From Paenibacillus sp. FSL R5-0766 (GTDB lineage Bacteria > Bacillota > Bacilli > Paenibacillales > Paenibacillaceae), in contig NZ_CP150227.1 of NCBI RefSeq assembly GCF_037971845.1, positions 4,898,001 through 4,962,000 of the forward strand: a stretch of 64,000 nucleotides of DNA, written 5' to 3'. Under the pieces are notes generated by a model. That model saw only the letters and a list, made by a program, of their open reading frames with translations, ran no database searches and was not told the origin of the DNA. Each line of letters begins with the position of its first letter. Position 1 is the stretch's first letter. Of the stretch, positions 7,161 to 17,668 are shown one piece after another. The position numbers and the translations under genes were made by a program.

Positions 7161-10028
7161 TCACTCAACTCCAAACAACTTGTACCGGATATCAATCTTC
7201 CCATCTTTCACCCTCATCTGAACCTCTCCCATCTGATCTGTCCGATAAATATCTGACCCGGTAGCCTCCAGACGTTCCATCACTCCCGGATTGGGATGCC
7301 CATATGTATTGTTAACTCCTGCAGATATCACAGCGGTTTTGGCGTTCCAGTATTGGAGCCAGGCTTCGGTTGAAGACGTTTTACTCCCATGATGAGCGAC
7401 TTTTAACACGTCAATGGATACAGATGCTGAAACATCATTTGAATTAACCTGCAACGGTCGTGTAAGTACCCTTTGTACAACTCCCTCTGTAACTCCAATA
7501 TCTGAACCTTTCTGTTCAAACTGGGCAGCCAATGAGCCATCTTGAATCATATAGAGCAGGTCCTGCTCGGCCGCAGCATCCATATCCCCGGTGAACAACA
7601 TGGAAGTCCCAGCCATGTCTAGCAAAAAGACAACGGAATCATGATTCTGGTGTTCAGATACAGGCAAATTGCCTGATTCAATTACATCCATATGTGCCAG
7701 ATCCGAAGCTATAAAATGTAAACTTGTCTGCTTATCAGCCTTATAGGACATGCCCTGCTGAATGGCGTACAGAGGAATTTTACGTTCCATGGCTGTGTCC
7801 AGTAATTTATCAAAGTTTTCTTTACCACTGGTTGTGCCATTAAACATGAAACGTTTAACCGGAATCTGTTCCAGTACAGCCTGTAGTCCTCCGGCATGAT
7901 CCTGATCGGCATGCGTTACAATTACAGCGTCCAGTTGATGGATACCTCTTTTTTTCAATAAAGGAACAACCACCTTGGCACCTACCTCATACGGATCACG
8001 TCTTGTTTTCCACGATTGTTCGGTGTTCCCAAAACTAACCGTTCCCCCGCCATCCACCAGAATGTGTTTGCCTTCCGGGGTTGTAATCAATGTGCTGTCT
8101 CCCTGACCAATATCCAAAAACTGCACGATGCCGGTTCCAGCAGGCTTGGGAGTCTGATATGCCCACCACAATCCAGCAATAAAGCTGATAGCGAGCAACC
8201 CGCAAAACCATTGCTGAGCTTTACTCATTCGTTCACTTGAATAATAACCTGCACCTCGTGCGGTAAATGCACTTGTATATTCCGGCCAGGCAATACTGGC
8301 TCCTAATGTCGTTAATGAAGTTTCTTTTCCATCTACACGGTTCTTACCTTGATCTTGTGCCACCGTAGACACCGAAGAGCGAATGCCCATATTCGCCATT
8401 GAAACTGAAGGTTGTCCCCTCACAAGAGGAGCCGTCTCTTCCTCAACAAACGCTGTTTCTTGCTGCTCACCATTGCCACGATGCAACAGGTAGAGTAAGG
8501 CATACAACACAGCATAATATGCTCCAATCCATAACAAGGGCGGTGTTGCCCAGATCAACACAAAACCTGGCAGGCTGTTCATCCACTCCACGCTTATAAA
8601 TGTCAGTTGATTCAGTTGCATCGCAATCCATGCGAGAGGTTTCGCCAAGGGAACCCATATGAATGACAATAACATGGCGACCGTCCCCAGAGGTAATACA
8701 ATAGCACTGATCAAAGAAACCAGCAGAAAGTTAGCTACAAATGAGAGTAGTGAGAACTGGTTGAAATACAAAATGGTTACTGGGAACGAAATCAGCTGAG
8801 CGGTCACGGTAACGGATGCCGTTGCAGCCAGAGATTTCGGCCAGCCGCTGAACAGCCGGTTAATTAATGGCATGTAGATCATCAAACCTGCGGTCACGAG
8901 AAAGGATAACTGAAAGCTGACGCTCAGCAAAAAGTACGGGTCCCACCACATCATCAGCAACGCTGCTGCACTAATCATCTGAAGGCCGTCTCTGGCGAGA
9001 CCTCGACGTGCCATATACAACCCAATCATGGACATCATCCCTGCCCGAATCACTGAAGGTGAACCACCGGATAACAGTACATAAGCTGGCACCAGGATCA
9101 GAACAATCGTGAGTGCCGTCTCTCTGGTAAGCCTTAGCCAAGATAGAATGAGAAGCAACGAAGCAACATATACAGCGACATGGGTTCCGGAGATTGCCAG
9201 GATATGCGTTAGACCTAGTTGTGAAAACTGACCATAGGTACCGGGATCGATATCAGTAGCCATCCCGATAATAAGACCCTTCATATATCCTGCATGAGGC
9301 TCTGGAAATAACTGCTCAACCGCCGAGCCCAACTTATGCCTAGTCCAATCCGTCCACCGTAGTACGTTATATTGTCCAAGTCCCTCAGGAGCAACTGCTG
9401 TTACCGAACTGGCTCCCTTCACTTTGAACAACCAGTGGATATGCAGGGTACGCAAATAACTGCGATAATCAAACCCGCCAAAGTTCCTTGCTTCGCCAGG
9501 AAAAGCAAAAGAACCATTAAGTGTGATTACATCCCCCCTCTTCCAGCCCGCTGCTACCTGTTGTTCTTCTTCCTCCAACAGTCTGACTTGTACGATCAAT
9601 TGTTCATTTATGTTGAATGCAGAAGATGATGCAAGATCTGCATCTACTGACGAATCCGATGTTGGCAATATTGAAGACATCTGCATCTTAAAGTCAGCCC
9701 GATCTCCATCAATACGTACATCTGACACAAGCTCACCCTGAATTTCAGCTGACCATCCGTCCAACTCATGAGCAGCGATATGCATGGTCTCCGGCAGACT
9801 GCTATGATTGCCTGCATCATTCCATTCCCAATGTGCAGCGCCTCCAATAAAGGCAGCGAGTAAAAATAAAACAGACCATCCACTCACATTAATAAAATGA
9901 AGTAAAAGTGGCAGACATGTCAGAGCTCCAATTAACCCCCAGATTAACGTCCAGCCTGTCAACGCGCATGCTATCCCGCTCCCGCACAACCAACAAATCG
10001 TAAAACTTAATAACGGTCTGCCTTTCAT
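7161..10028 (-). CDS. comEC: DNA uptake channel protein ComEC/Rec2
   Basis: The 955-residue protein has the three-part ComEC layout: N-terminal membrane helices with an OB-like extracellular part (about 1-230), the Competence membrane domain (about 235-510, including GLTHILAISGTHVAVY), and a C-terminal metallo-beta-lactamase domain (about 640-955) with VTHADQDHAGG and VAHHGSKTSS. By family, ComEC forms the channel that passes single-stranded DNA into the cytoplasm. A hydrophilic stretch around 515-600 before the last helix looks variable. It is the last gene of the comE group, but a strong hairpin terminator lies between comEB and its start. GGGAGGG before the ATG supports the start. Confidence 0.95.
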   Translation of the reverse strand: MKGRPLLSFTICWLCGSGIACALTGWTLIWGLIGALTCLPLLLHFINVSGWSVLFLLAAFIGGAAHWEWNDAGNHSSLPETMHIAAHELDGWSAEIQGELVSDVRIDGDRADFKMQMSSILPTSDSSVDADLASSSAFNINEQLIVQVRLLEEEEQQVAAGWKRGDVITLNGSFAFPGEARNFGGFDYRSYLRTLHIHWLFKVKGASSVTAVAPEGLGQYNVLRWTDWTRHKLGSAVEQLFPEPHAGYMKGLIIGMATDIDPGTYGQFSQLGLTHILAISGTHVAVYVASLLLILSWLRLTRETALTIVLILVPAYVLLSGGSPSVIRAGMMSMIGLYMARRGLARDGLQMISAAALLMMWWDPYFLLSVSFQLSFLVTAGLMIYMPLINRLFSGWPKSLAATASVTVTAQLISFPVTILYFNQFSLLSFVANFLLVSLISAIVLPLGTVAMLLSFIWVPLAKPLAWIAMQLNQLTFISVEWMNSLPGFVLIWATPPLLWIGAYYAVLYALLYLLHRGNGEQQETAFVEEETAPLVRGQPSVSMANMGIRSSVSTVAQDQGKNRVDGKETSLTTLGASIAWPEYTSAFTARGAGYYSSERMSKAQQWFCGLLAISFIAGLWWAYQTPKPAGTGIVQFLDIGQGDSTLITTPEGKHILVDGGGTVSFGNTEQSWKTRRDPYEVGAKVVVPLLKKRGIHQLDAVIVTHADQDHAGGLQAVLEQIPVKRFMFNGTTSGKENFDKLLDTAMERKIPLYAIQQGMSYKADKQTSLHFIASDLAHMDVIESGNLPVSEHQNHDSVVFLLDMAGTSMLFTGDMDAAAEQDLLYMIQDGSLAAQFEQKGSDIGVTEGVVQRVLTRPLQVNSNDVSASVSIDVLKVAHHGSKTSSTEAWLQYWNAKTAVISAGVNNTYGHPNPGVMERLEATGSDIYRTDQMGEVQMRVKDGKIDIRYKLFGVE

Positions 10029-10061
10029 TTCTAGCCCTCCCTCATTTCACCCGTTGAACGC

Positions 10062-10102
10062 AGAAAAACCCCCGGAAAGCCAATTCAGGCTTGCCGGAGG
10101 TT
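10062..10102 (-). terminator. Terminator between comEB and comEC
   Basis: aacccccgg (10067-10075) pairs with ccggaggtt (10094-10102) with an inner GGC/GCC extension. The minus strand continues with TTTTTC. It ends only about 35 bases before the comEC ATG. Confidence 0.75.
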
Positions 10103-10130
10103 CTCCCTCACATATTCGACCATATTCACA

Positions 10131-10649
10131 TTAATTGCTCACGGTCATCATCGTTTCCCGCGGGGGCTGGTAATTCTCTAGTCTGCGGAACGTTATGCCC
10201 TTCTGTTCCATCATATTGGTAACCTTGCCGGTATCTTTAGGATAAGAACGATGAAACACGATTTCTGTAATCCCGCTATTCGCCAGCATATTGGCACATG
10301 TCCAGCACGGTTCGTCGGTCACATACACGGACGAGCCTTCGCGGTCGATTCGATCTGTGAATAAAAGCAAATTTTGCTCCGCATGAATTGTGCGAATGCA
10401 TCTTTGCTTTTTCACCATTTCTTCTTGCCCATCGGTCACGACCAACTCATACTCTTCCGATATCATGCAACCTGCTTCAGAACAATCCGGGACGCCGGTG
10501 GGTGCACCATTATAGGCTGTTCCCAGCAGTTTCTTTCCCTGAACAAGAACGGCACCCACATGACGACGCGAACAGCGGGAACGGGTGGAAACCATATACG
10601 CGATGTCCATAAAATACGTATCCCAGTCCTTGCGTACCTCTGTACTCAT
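10131..10649 (-). CDS. comEB: dCMP deaminase family protein ComEB
   Basis: The 172-residue cytidine/dCMP deaminase-fold protein has the zinc-site motifs TIHAEQN (His and catalytic Glu) and TDEPCWTCAN (PC-x2-C). The N-terminal SRRHVGAVLV and AYNGAPTG segments are typical of dCMP deaminases. The reaction is dCMP to dUMP, feeding dTMP synthesis. In B. subtilis comEB sits between comEA and comEC and is not itself needed for DNA uptake. Here it lies 39 bases after comEA and before an intra-operon terminator. Confidence 0.92.
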   Translation of the reverse strand: MSTEVRKDWDTYFMDIAYMVSTRSRCSRRHVGAVLVQGKKLLGTAYNGAPTGVPDCSEAGCMISEEYELVVTDGQEEMVKKQRCIRTIHAEQNLLLFTDRIDREGSSVYVTDEPCWTCANMLANSGITEIVFHRSYPKDTGKVTNMMEQKGITFRRLENYQPPRETMMTVSN

Positions 10650-10688
10650 GCTGCTTTCCTCCCGCTTGATACAATTTATATTTTAATT

Positions 10689-11324
10689 TTACCGGATCTG
10701 CACATACGGCGCCATCTTCTCCAGCATCTTCATCCCGATTCCTTTAACCTTTGTCAGATCACTGACTTTTGCAAAAGGACCATGTGCATTCCGATAGTCC
10801 ACAATAGCTTGAGCTTTCTTCTCCCCAATTCCGGGAAGCTCGATAAGCTTGGAGACTGGAGCGGTATTCACATCAATCTTGCCATTGTCGCTAGCTTCCT
10901 CACGAACTACAGGGGGATTACTGTTCGAGCCCGTCTCGGAGGTAACCGAAGGATTCGAATTCGTACTTCGCGTAACTGGTTCAATCGAATTGGAGGTGTC
11001 CGGTGGATTATCATTCGTCTGGCTTATAGTTTGAACAACTGAATCACCTTCAACCCCAACGCTCGCAAGCTCTTTAGACTCTTCTGCCTTTGCCTCATTC
11101 CCAGTCTGCATCCCACTTGCATCCGCTCCCGAAGATGCTCCTGTATTGCCCTGAACCGAAGTAGCCGACTGTACAGCAGGGAGTTCCTGCTCTATCGTCG
11201 GCTTCTCGGTGCCGAGCTGCAAGGGTTCCCAGCCACTAGGTGGTTGTTCACTTTTGCCCGACCATAATATAAGTATACTTCCAACCACCGCAGCAGCAAT
11301 GGTCATCCCTTTGGTCCATCTCAT
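10689..11324 (-). CDS. comEA: Competence DNA receptor ComEA
   Basis: The protein has an N-terminal membrane anchor (about 7-22), a long low-complexity extracellular linker rich in Ser, Asn, Glu and Gly (about 30-145), and a C-terminal helix-hairpin-helix DNA-binding domain (LIELPGIGEKKAQAIVDYR and TKVKGIGMKMLEKM). ComEA binds incoming double-stranded DNA at the cell surface. GGGAGAGGTG sits eight bases before the ATG at 11324, so this start is chosen over an in-frame ATG at 11426. It is the first gene of the comE group and is divergent from comER, as in Bacillus. The linker is the only atypical part. Confidence 0.92.
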   Translation of the reverse strand: MRWTKGMTIAAAVVGSILILWSGKSEQPPSGWEPLQLGTEKPTIEQELPAVQSATSVQGNTGASSGADASGMQTGNEAKAEESKELASVGVEGDSVVQTISQTNDNPPDTSNSIEPVTRSTNSNPSVTSETGSNSNPPVVREEASDNGKIDVNTAPVSKLIELPGIGEKKAQAIVDYRNAHGPFAKVSDLTKVKGIGMKMLEKMAPYVQIR

Positions 11325-11509
11325 TCTTTCACACCTCTCCCTGAATTCAAAATCATTCATTTCGAACACGGGCGGTGCTTCCGAACCGTTGAACTTTCCT
11401 GATGAAACAAGTTGTGCATTTTTCATGTCATGTGAAACAGGTCCTCACGCATAGAATAGAGGGAATGAACTGCGCCAGTACCGTAAAGCATGAAAGGAGG
11501 CCTGAAACA

Positions 11510-12355
11510 ATGAAGGTTGGATTTATCGGAACCGGCAGCATGGGCAGTCTACTAATCTATGCCCTGATCCAATCGGGTGCACTTGAGCCCCGGCAGATCG
11601 CAGCCAGCAATCGAACCCCGTCCAAAGTACGTCAGTTATCCCTCCGTTACCCCGGTCTGCATGAATCCCAGAGCAATCGGGAAACGGTGATCCGAAGTAA
11701 TATCATCTTCCTGTGCGTGAAGCCGCTTGAATTCAAACATGTTATTGACGACATTCTGCCTGTCGTGAATCCCAATCATATAATTGTCTCGATCACCAGT
11801 CCCGTGCAGCTGCGACATCTGGAATCTTCACTTCCTTGCAAAGTCTCCAAGGTAATTCCCAGCGTCACACACCAAGTCGGCAGTGGAGCATCCCTCTGTA
11901 TACATGGCGAACGAATGACCAGTGAAGACCGCGCTGTGTTAGAAAGTCTGCTTAGTCATATAGGCAGGCCGTACCAAGTGGATGAAGCCTGTACACGAAT
12001 CACATCCGACTTCTCCAGCTGCGGACCTGCATTCATATCGTTCTTTTTGGAACAGTGGATCGAAAGTGCAGTGAAACTGACAGGCATTAAAAGGGCAGAT
12101 GCCTGCGCTCTGGCTGGCGAAATGCTCCTGGGAACAGGCAAGCTGCTCACCGAAGGAGGATACACCCCGCAAGAGCTTCAGGCTCGTGTCGCTGTACCTG
12201 GCGGTATTACCGCTCAGGCACTTGCACTGCTGAAGGTTAGTCTTGACGGCGTTTTCGACAGCCTGATCCACACGACACATGACAAATATGATGAAGATTT
12301 GTTAAAGCTGGATGAACTATTCCGAGCCGGTGAGATTAACCGGCAACAATATTAA
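11510..12355 (+). CDS. comER: ComER, pyrroline-5-carboxylate reductase-like protein
   Basis: The 281-residue protein has a Rossmann start ([15 protein letters not shown]), the NAD(P) region [11 protein letters not shown], and a C-terminal dimerisation domain with [12 protein letters not shown] and [12 protein letters not shown] typical of proC-family enzymes. In B. subtilis comER is divergent from comEA and dispensable for transformation; its substrate is not established. AAAGGAGG at 11493-11500 fixes the start at 11510. The last 20 bases overlap the 3' end of leuS on the other strand, so there is no room for a separate terminator. Confidence 0.9.
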   Translation: MKVGFIGTGSMGSLLIYALIQSGALEPRQIAASNRTPSKVRQLSLRYPGLHESQSNRETVIRSNIIFLCVKPLEFKHVIDDILPVVNPNHIIVSITSPVQLRHLESSLPCKVSKVIPSVTHQVGSGASLCIHGERMTSEDRAVLESLLSHIGRPYQVDEACTRITSDFSSCGPAFISFFLEQWIESAVKLTGIKRADACALAGEMLLGTGKLLTEGGYTPQELQARVAVPGGITAQALALLKVSLDGVFDSLIHTTHDKYDEDLLKLDELFRAGEINRQQY

Positions 12356-14780
12356 CGAGTTTGCCTGGAACGGCAATGACCTTGCGAATGGTCTTGCCTT
12401 CCAGCGCCTGCTTAACAGGTGCCAGCTCCATCGTAAAGTCCTGCATACCCTGTGCATCCAGATCCTTCGCGATTGTAGCACGAGTTACAATTTTACCATT
12501 CACCTGAACAACGATTTCCACTTCCGCATCCACTGTCATGGACTCATCATATTCAGGCCAAGCCACGTAAGAGATTCCACCTTCATGACCCAAACGGCTC
12601 CACAGTTCCTCTGCCATATGCGGTGCCAGTGGTGACAACAGCTGTACAAATTTCTCCATCGCTTCACGAGGCAGTGTGTCCGCTTTGTATGCATCGTTGA
12701 TGAAAATCATCAGCTGGCTGATGGATGTGTTGAAGCGCAGATGTTCCAGATCTTCCGTAACTTTTTTGATCGTTTTGTGAGCAGTCCGTTTGAACTCATC
12801 CGTTCCACCGTCCACCGTAATCTTGTCATTGATGGCTCCTGTGTCTTCGTTAATGAAGAGACGCCATACACGTGACAGGAAGCGGTGCATGCCTTCAACC
12901 CCGTTTGCATTCCACGGTTTTGTCGCTTCCAATGGTCCCATGAACATCTCGTACAGACGCAATGTATCTGCACCGAATTCATTGACGATTTCATCCGGGT
13001 TAATGACATTACCACGAGATTTACTCATTTTCTCATTATTGGTACCCAGGATCATACCTTGGTTCACCAGTTTGTGGAAAGGTTCTTTGGTCTCCACAAC
13101 ACCCAGATCATACAGCACTTTGTGCCAGAAACGAGCGTACAGCAAGTGAAGCACCGCGTGCTCTGCTCCGCCAATGTACAGATCAACTGGCAGCCACTGT
13201 TGCTGTTTCTCCTTGGAGATCAGTTCCTTGTCATTGTGCGGATCGATAAAGCGCAGGTAATACCAGCAGCTGCCCGCCCATTGTGGCATGGTGTTGGTCT
13301 CACGACGTGCCTTCATTCCCGTTTCCGGATCTACCGTATTCACCCACTCCGTAACATTCGCCAGTGGTGATTCTCCTGTACCCGAAGGTTTGATCTGGTC
13401 GATATCAGGCAGCAGCAGTGGAAGTTGATCCTCCGGTACGGTCTTCATTGTTCCGTCTTCCAGATGCAGAATCGGGATTGGCTCACCCCAGTAACGCTGA
13501 CGACTGAACAGCCAATCGCGCAGACGATAGGTTACTTTTCCTTGTCCTTTACCGTTCTCTTCCAACCAAGAAATCATCTTGGCAACCGCTTCTTCATTGT
13601 TCAGTCCGTTCAAGAAATCGGAATTCACATGCGCGCCATCACCGGAATATGCCTCTTGTGTAACGTCGCCACCTTGAATAACCTCAATGATATCCAGACC
13701 GAACTGCTTCGCAAATTCCCAGTCACGTGCATCATGACCCGGAACAGCCATAACCGCGCCTGTACCGTAACCTGCAAGAACATAATCGGCAATCCAGATT
13801 GGCAGTTTTGCACCATTAACAGGGTTGATTGCATAAGCGCCAGTGAATACACCTGTTTTGTCTTTGGCCAAATCCGTACGTTCCAGATCACTCTTACGAG
13901 AAGCCTGCTCCTGATAAGCCTGAATCGCTTCACGTTGTTCATCCGTTGTAATTGCTTCTACCAATTCATGTTCCGGAGCAAGTACTGCAAAGCTCGCACC
14001 GAACAATGTGTCTGCACGGGTAGTGAACACCTTAATGACTTCCTCGCGACCTTCAATGGCAAATACAACTTCCGCACCTGTCGATTTACCGATCCAGTTG
14101 CGCTGCATATCCTTGATGCTTTCAGACCAATCCAGCTCTTCCAGGTCTTCCAACAGACGCTCTGCATACTCGGTAATTCTCAGAACCCATTGACGCATCG
14201 GTTTACGTACAACCGGGTGTCCACCACGTTCACTCTTGCCATCAATAACCTCTTCATTAGCAAGTACCGTTCCAAGGGCTTCACACCAGTTAACTGCAAC
14301 TTCATCCACATAAGCGAGGCCTTTATTGTACAGCTGGATAAAGATCCATTGTGTCCATTTATAGTATTCAGGGTCCGTTGTGCTGATCTCACGATCCCAG
14401 TCATAGGAGAAACCAAGCGATTTGATCTGGCGACGGAAATTGTCAATATTACGGAATGTAATATCTCGTGGATGTTCACCTGTATCCAGTGCATGCTGCT
14501 CAGCAGGCAGACCGAAAGCGTCCCAACCCATTGGGTGCAATACATTGTAACCGCGCATACGTTTGTAACGGGAAACGATATCTGTTGCCGTATATCCTTC
14601 CGGATGTCCTACGTGCAGACCTGAACCGGATGGATAAGGGAACATATCCAGTGCATAAAATTTCGGTTTAGCAGGGTCCTCACCCGTTTTAAACGTTTTA
14701 TTTGCATCCCAGTATTGCTGCCAACTTTTTTCCATGACTTGTGGCTGATAGCCGTGTTTCGGCTGGTTATTCTCACTCAT
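12336..14780 (-). CDS. leuS: Leucyl-tRNA synthetase
   Basis: The 814-residue class Ia synthetase charges tRNA-Leu. Visible motifs are the HIGH-type [17 protein letters not shown] near residue 50, KMSKS ([12 protein letters not shown]) near 575, an editing domain (about 225-415) with the [11 protein letters not shown] region, and a C-terminal anticodon-binding domain. The length matches bacterial LeuS. A leucine T-box leader with a consensus sigma-A promoter lies upstream, so expression should respond to uncharged tRNA-Leu. The 3' end overlaps comER by 20 bases on the opposite strand. Confidence 0.97.
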   Translation of the reverse strand: MSENNQPKHGYQPQVMEKSWQQYWDANKTFKTGEDPAKPKFYALDMFPYPSGSGLHVGHPEGYTATDIVSRYKRMRGYNVLHPMGWDAFGLPAEQHALDTGEHPRDITFRNIDNFRRQIKSLGFSYDWDREISTTDPEYYKWTQWIFIQLYNKGLAYVDEVAVNWCEALGTVLANEEVIDGKSERGGHPVVRKPMRQWVLRITEYAERLLEDLEELDWSESIKDMQRNWIGKSTGAEVVFAIEGREEVIKVFTTRADTLFGASFAVLAPEHELVEAITTDEQREAIQAYQEQASRKSDLERTDLAKDKTGVFTGAYAINPVNGAKLPIWIADYVLAGYGTGAVMAVPGHDARDWEFAKQFGLDIIEVIQGGDVTQEAYSGDGAHVNSDFLNGLNNEEAVAKMISWLEENGKGQGKVTYRLRDWLFSRQRYWGEPIPILHLEDGTMKTVPEDQLPLLLPDIDQIKPSGTGESPLANVTEWVNTVDPETGMKARRETNTMPQWAGSCWYYLRFIDPHNDKELISKEKQQQWLPVDLYIGGAEHAVLHLLYARFWHKVLYDLGVVETKEPFHKLVNQGMILGTNNEKMSKSRGNVINPDEIVNEFGADTLRLYEMFMGPLEATKPWNANGVEGMHRFLSRVWRLFINEDTGAINDKITVDGGTDEFKRTAHKTIKKVTEDLEHLRFNTSISQLMIFINDAYKADTLPREAMEKFVQLLSPLAPHMAEELWSRLGHEGGISYVAWPEYDESMTVDAEVEIVVQVNGKIVTRATIAKDLDAQGMQDFTMELAPVKQALEGKTIRKVIAVPGKLVNIVAG

Positions 14781-14824
14781 CTATTGTTCCTCCTTCAGGT
14801 TATTCGCTTTAGCTTTAATTGCAA

Positions 14825-15130
14825 CAAAAAAACCTCAGCATCCCGTAGCGTTTGCAGCGCTAGGGACGAGAGGTTGAATTCCCGTGGTACCACCCTAGTT
14901 AGCGGACGAACGTGCTTCGTCATCCACTCCCTTTGGACCTGTAACGGCGGTTAACCGATGCGGATTTCCATTCCTGACCCCAAGCTTTATACAAGCAGGT
15001 TAAACAGAATGGTGTAATCACCGCATTTCTCCAAGGCGAGTTCGCAAATCACTGTCAACCGGCTTGCACCAACCGCCGGCTCTCTGTTATGTACAGGAAT
15101 TACTACTGATCCTTATCATCGAAATATGTA
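14825..15130 (-). ncRNA. T-box riboswitch leader of leuS (specifier CUC, Leu)
   Basis: On the minus strand the leader contains the T-box core AGGGTGGTACCACG (14896-14883), followed by a terminator whose outer stem joins 14831-14836 and 14870-14875, with an inner tcccgtagcg/cgctaggga stem, then seven T. Stem I lies around 15020-15110. The sequence GCGAACTCGCCTTGGAG offers CTC (15040-15038) as specifier codon in the usual GAA-CUC context. CUC encodes leucine, as expected for leuS. Uncharged tRNA-Leu would favour antitermination. Confidence 0.92.
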
Positions 15131-15145
15131 TACAATATCGGGACC

Positions 15146-15174
15146 ATTATATAAAAAAGCAAGCCCAAAGTCAA
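15146..15174 (-). promoter_or_regulatory. Sigma-A promoter of the leuS T-box transcript
   Basis: TTGACT (15174-15169), a 17-base spacer and a perfect TATAAT (15151-15146) on the minus strand, directly upstream of the T-box leader. Confidence 0.9.
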
Positions 15175-15240
15175 TATTACACGTTATAATGACCCTTTTA
15201 AGTCACATGGTTCGTACCGTTCAATAATACTCGTTGCTGT

Positions 15241-16197
15241 TCAGGATAACCGAAAACGCTCAATGCCTTCCTCCAGATTATGAATGGTCCAATTCACATG
15301 TTCCTGATTATCATATTGACGATAAGCGCACTCAATGCGCAGTACCAGATCAAAGTACAAGTCATAGAGACTTCTTCTTTTCAGCTCACTTTCAGTCGTA
15401 ATCTCATGTCCATACCCTTTCACAAAACCAGGCGTATAGTTAAAATGACTGAAATAATGCTCCATCAGAGGATCTGCCCACAGTGAACGTTCAAAATCAA
15501 TAATCGCTGTGATTCGACCTGCGTCCACTAGTACATTGCCATCCCACAGATCCCAACTGATAAGCACAGGTTCTTTAACATCGTCCAGCACATCCGATTT
15601 TTCTTCAATCAGGCGTCTCAATTCAGGGTAATCAATCGAAAATGTAATCCCGGCTTCTTCCCCGTCGGTAAGAATATCATCCATCAGATTCATAAATGCT
15701 TCTTTCCATGTAGAATAACGTTGTGTTTGCTCCGAAAAATATCCGAATTTCTCGCCCTTGATTTCATTAATTCGACGATTGTACAGACCGAGCTGGTATT
15801 CAATGGCCTCCTGCTCTTCCGCAGAATATTGATCCTTGACCTGATTATAGGGTGTTCCAGACATGTACTCCATGATAAAATAACGTGCTGAAGCCATGGT
15901 TAAAGAGTCATCATAAGCCAGCACTTGAGGTACGGGGACATCCGGTAGCTCGGTGATGAGGCGTAGTGCCTCAACCTCGGCAATCATGAGATCCTGCTCA
16001 CAGCGCATCAGATTTGTCGAAGCCGACGGTGCAATTTTGAGTACCACTCGCTGTGCGTCACTCAGTGTAATGAGGTATGCATGATTGGCCCAGCCATCCA
16101 CCATTTCCTTGTAGTTCTGTATACTTGTAGAGAAATGTTGTTCTATAATGGCATTCAGTTGTTCTGAGGTAAGTCTTGTTTTATATGTACTTTCCAT
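15241..16197 (-). CDS. Aminoglycoside phosphotransferase-fold kinase
   Basis: The 318-residue protein has an APH/choline-kinase fold: an N-lobe Lys in RVVLKIAPS, ARYFIMEYMSGTPY at the hinge, a catalytic loop ISWDLWDGNVLV and a metal-binding IIDFERSLWADP. The usual HGDLHPGN loop reads SWDLWDGN, keeping the catalytic Asp and Asn but not the His. The substrate is unknown; small-molecule kinases of this type are numerous in Paenibacillus, and an antibiotic-resistance role should not be assumed. GAGGTG before the ATG supports the start. It stands alone between leuS and the insertion element. Confidence 0.8.
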   Translation of the reverse strand: MESTYKTRLTSEQLNAIIEQHFSTSIQNYKEMVDGWANHAYLITLSDAQRVVLKIAPSASTNLMRCEQDLMIAEVEALRLITELPDVPVPQVLAYDDSLTMASARYFIMEYMSGTPYNQVKDQYSAEEQEAIEYQLGLYNRRINEIKGEKFGYFSEQTQRYSTWKEAFMNLMDDILTDGEEAGITFSIDYPELRRLIEEKSDVLDDVKEPVLISWDLWDGNVLVDAGRITAIIDFERSLWADPLMEHYFSHFNYTPGFVKGYGHEITTESELKRRSLYDLYFDLVLRIECAYRQYDNQEHVNWTIHNLEEGIERFRLS

Positions 16198-16489
16198 TTC
16201 TACACCTCACATTGACAGTTGATTTATTTTCTCAGAAAACGCTTTCTATCCGACTATTATCGCCTCATTTACTTTAACTGGCAATACTTTTTGTCACGTC
16301 GTTATGTCTTTTCTTGCATTCCTTTACCCTATTTAAGACTATTGCTATTCATTCTCCATGGAAAATCAAACAAAAACCAGCTAATGTTTGTCAAGCATTT
16401 CAGGTTGGATGAGTTTTCTTTTCATGTTATACTTTTTTCGACCAATGCAAATAACCTCCACTGCAATGGAGGTTTTGGTTAAATATGGA

Positions 16490-17668
16490 TTAAACTTGGT
16501 AGGGCTGGCCCTTCTGCAAGATGGCGAAAATGTGATGCAACAGCTTGTTTGCGCAGGCGATCACAGCCACCTTGTAGGGCTTGCCCTCGTTTCTTTTTTT
16601 CTCGTAGTACGAACGGATTCTTGCATTCGCATTCTTTCGCATTCCACATTGCACCGCTAAATATAGCGAACGTCTGAGCCTTTTAGAACCTCGTTTCGTG
16701 ATTCGTGTACTTGTCGCTGTGAACTTTCCTGAACTGAAAATCCCGGGGTCAAGGCCCGCAAACGCCACAAGTTGCTTCGCATCACTAAACTGTTTCACAT
16801 CACCTAGTTCAGCTACAATGGCTGCGGCCAGTTTCGTTCCAATTCCCGGGATACTTCTCACCAGTTCGACTTCGGGCAGATTTTCTGCGAGTTCCTCCAT
16901 TTGTTTTTCGAGTTCCTCCAGTTGCTGAATCATCGTCAACAATAAAGAGACCATTCCGAGCAGTGCCTTGCTTTGAGCGGGGCTACGCCGAATTCCTCTC
17001 CATTCATCCAGTACTTCCTCCAGTTTTCTCGCTTTTTCATGGGCCCATCGCTTGGAATGGGATCGTCCCGAATTACCCTGAATGACTTCATTCCAATTCG
17101 CCACACTTCCCTCCAAACAATGAGACAGCACCGTCAATGATGTGGTTGAAAACACATTGTAAAATATCTGCTCATACGCCGGAAACACTTGCTCCAGCAA
17201 GGCTCTGCTGTTCAGCTTCGCCTGCACAAAGATTCCCGTGACAAACTCATGCTGCCGAGTCAAATGCTGTAGCTCTGTAAACGTCTCATCCCAATTTCGA
17301 TGTGGCTTCACGTCGCCGCGATAGTACATCTCTGCCAGATGCCAAGCATCTGCAGCATCTGTTTTAACTTTGCGTAACTGCGTTCCCTTGGCTCGCTTGG
17401 ATTGCAAGGGATTCACAATGTAGTAGGTGTAGCCACTCCGATTCAGACAGGACACCAAGGCACGATGGTAATGCCCAGTCGCTTCCAAAACAACCACAGG
17501 AGCAACACCCGTTTCGGCTTGAAGGGCCCCTAACATCTCCGTGAATTGTTCGAATCCACTCGCAGCATGCTCAATGACGATAGCTTTGCCAACGGGTTCA
17601 TTTCGTTTTTGAAACGCCTGTATCACACTTGAACCTTTAGCGACATCTACACCAACAACAGGTTCCAT
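16490..17668 (-). CDS. IS110-family DEDD transposase
   Basis: The 392-residue protein has an N-terminal DEDD (RuvC-like) domain starting EPVVGVDVAKGSSV, with VVVLEATGHYH and KTDAADAWHLAEM carrying the later acidic residues. The C-terminal Transposase_20 domain has LVRSIPGIGTKLAAAIVAELGD and the conserved Ser region FAGLDPGIFSSGK. It appears full length and intact. AAGGAG lies nine bases before the ATG at 17668; an upstream in-frame ATG at 17725 has no such site and would cut into the noncoding end. By family it recombines circular intermediates into specific targets. Confidence 0.9.
   Translation of the reverse strand: MEPVVGVDVAKGSSVIQAFQKRNEPVGKAIVIEHAASGFEQFTEMLGALQAETGVAPVVVLEATGHYHRALVSCLNRSGYTYYIVNPLQSKRAKGTQLRKVKTDAADAWHLAEMYYRGDVKPHRNWDETFTELQHLTRQHEFVTGIFVQAKLNSRALLEQVFPAYEQIFYNVFSTTSLTVLSHCLEGSVANWNEVIQGNSGRSHSKRWAHEKARKLEEVLDEWRGIRRSPAQSKALLGMVSLLLTMIQQLEELEKQMEELAENLPEVELVRSIPGIGTKLAAAIVAELGDVKQFSDAKQLVAFAGLDPGIFSSGKFTATSTRITKRGSKRLRRSLYLAVQCGMRKNANARIRSYYEKKRNEGKPYKVAVIACANKLLHHIFAILQKGQPYQV

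Noticed and set aside
13425..14624. Long open frame (399 codons) on the plus strand
   Set aside because: It lies antisense inside leuS, has no ribosome binding site and no recognisable domain. leuS is certain, so this is a shadow.
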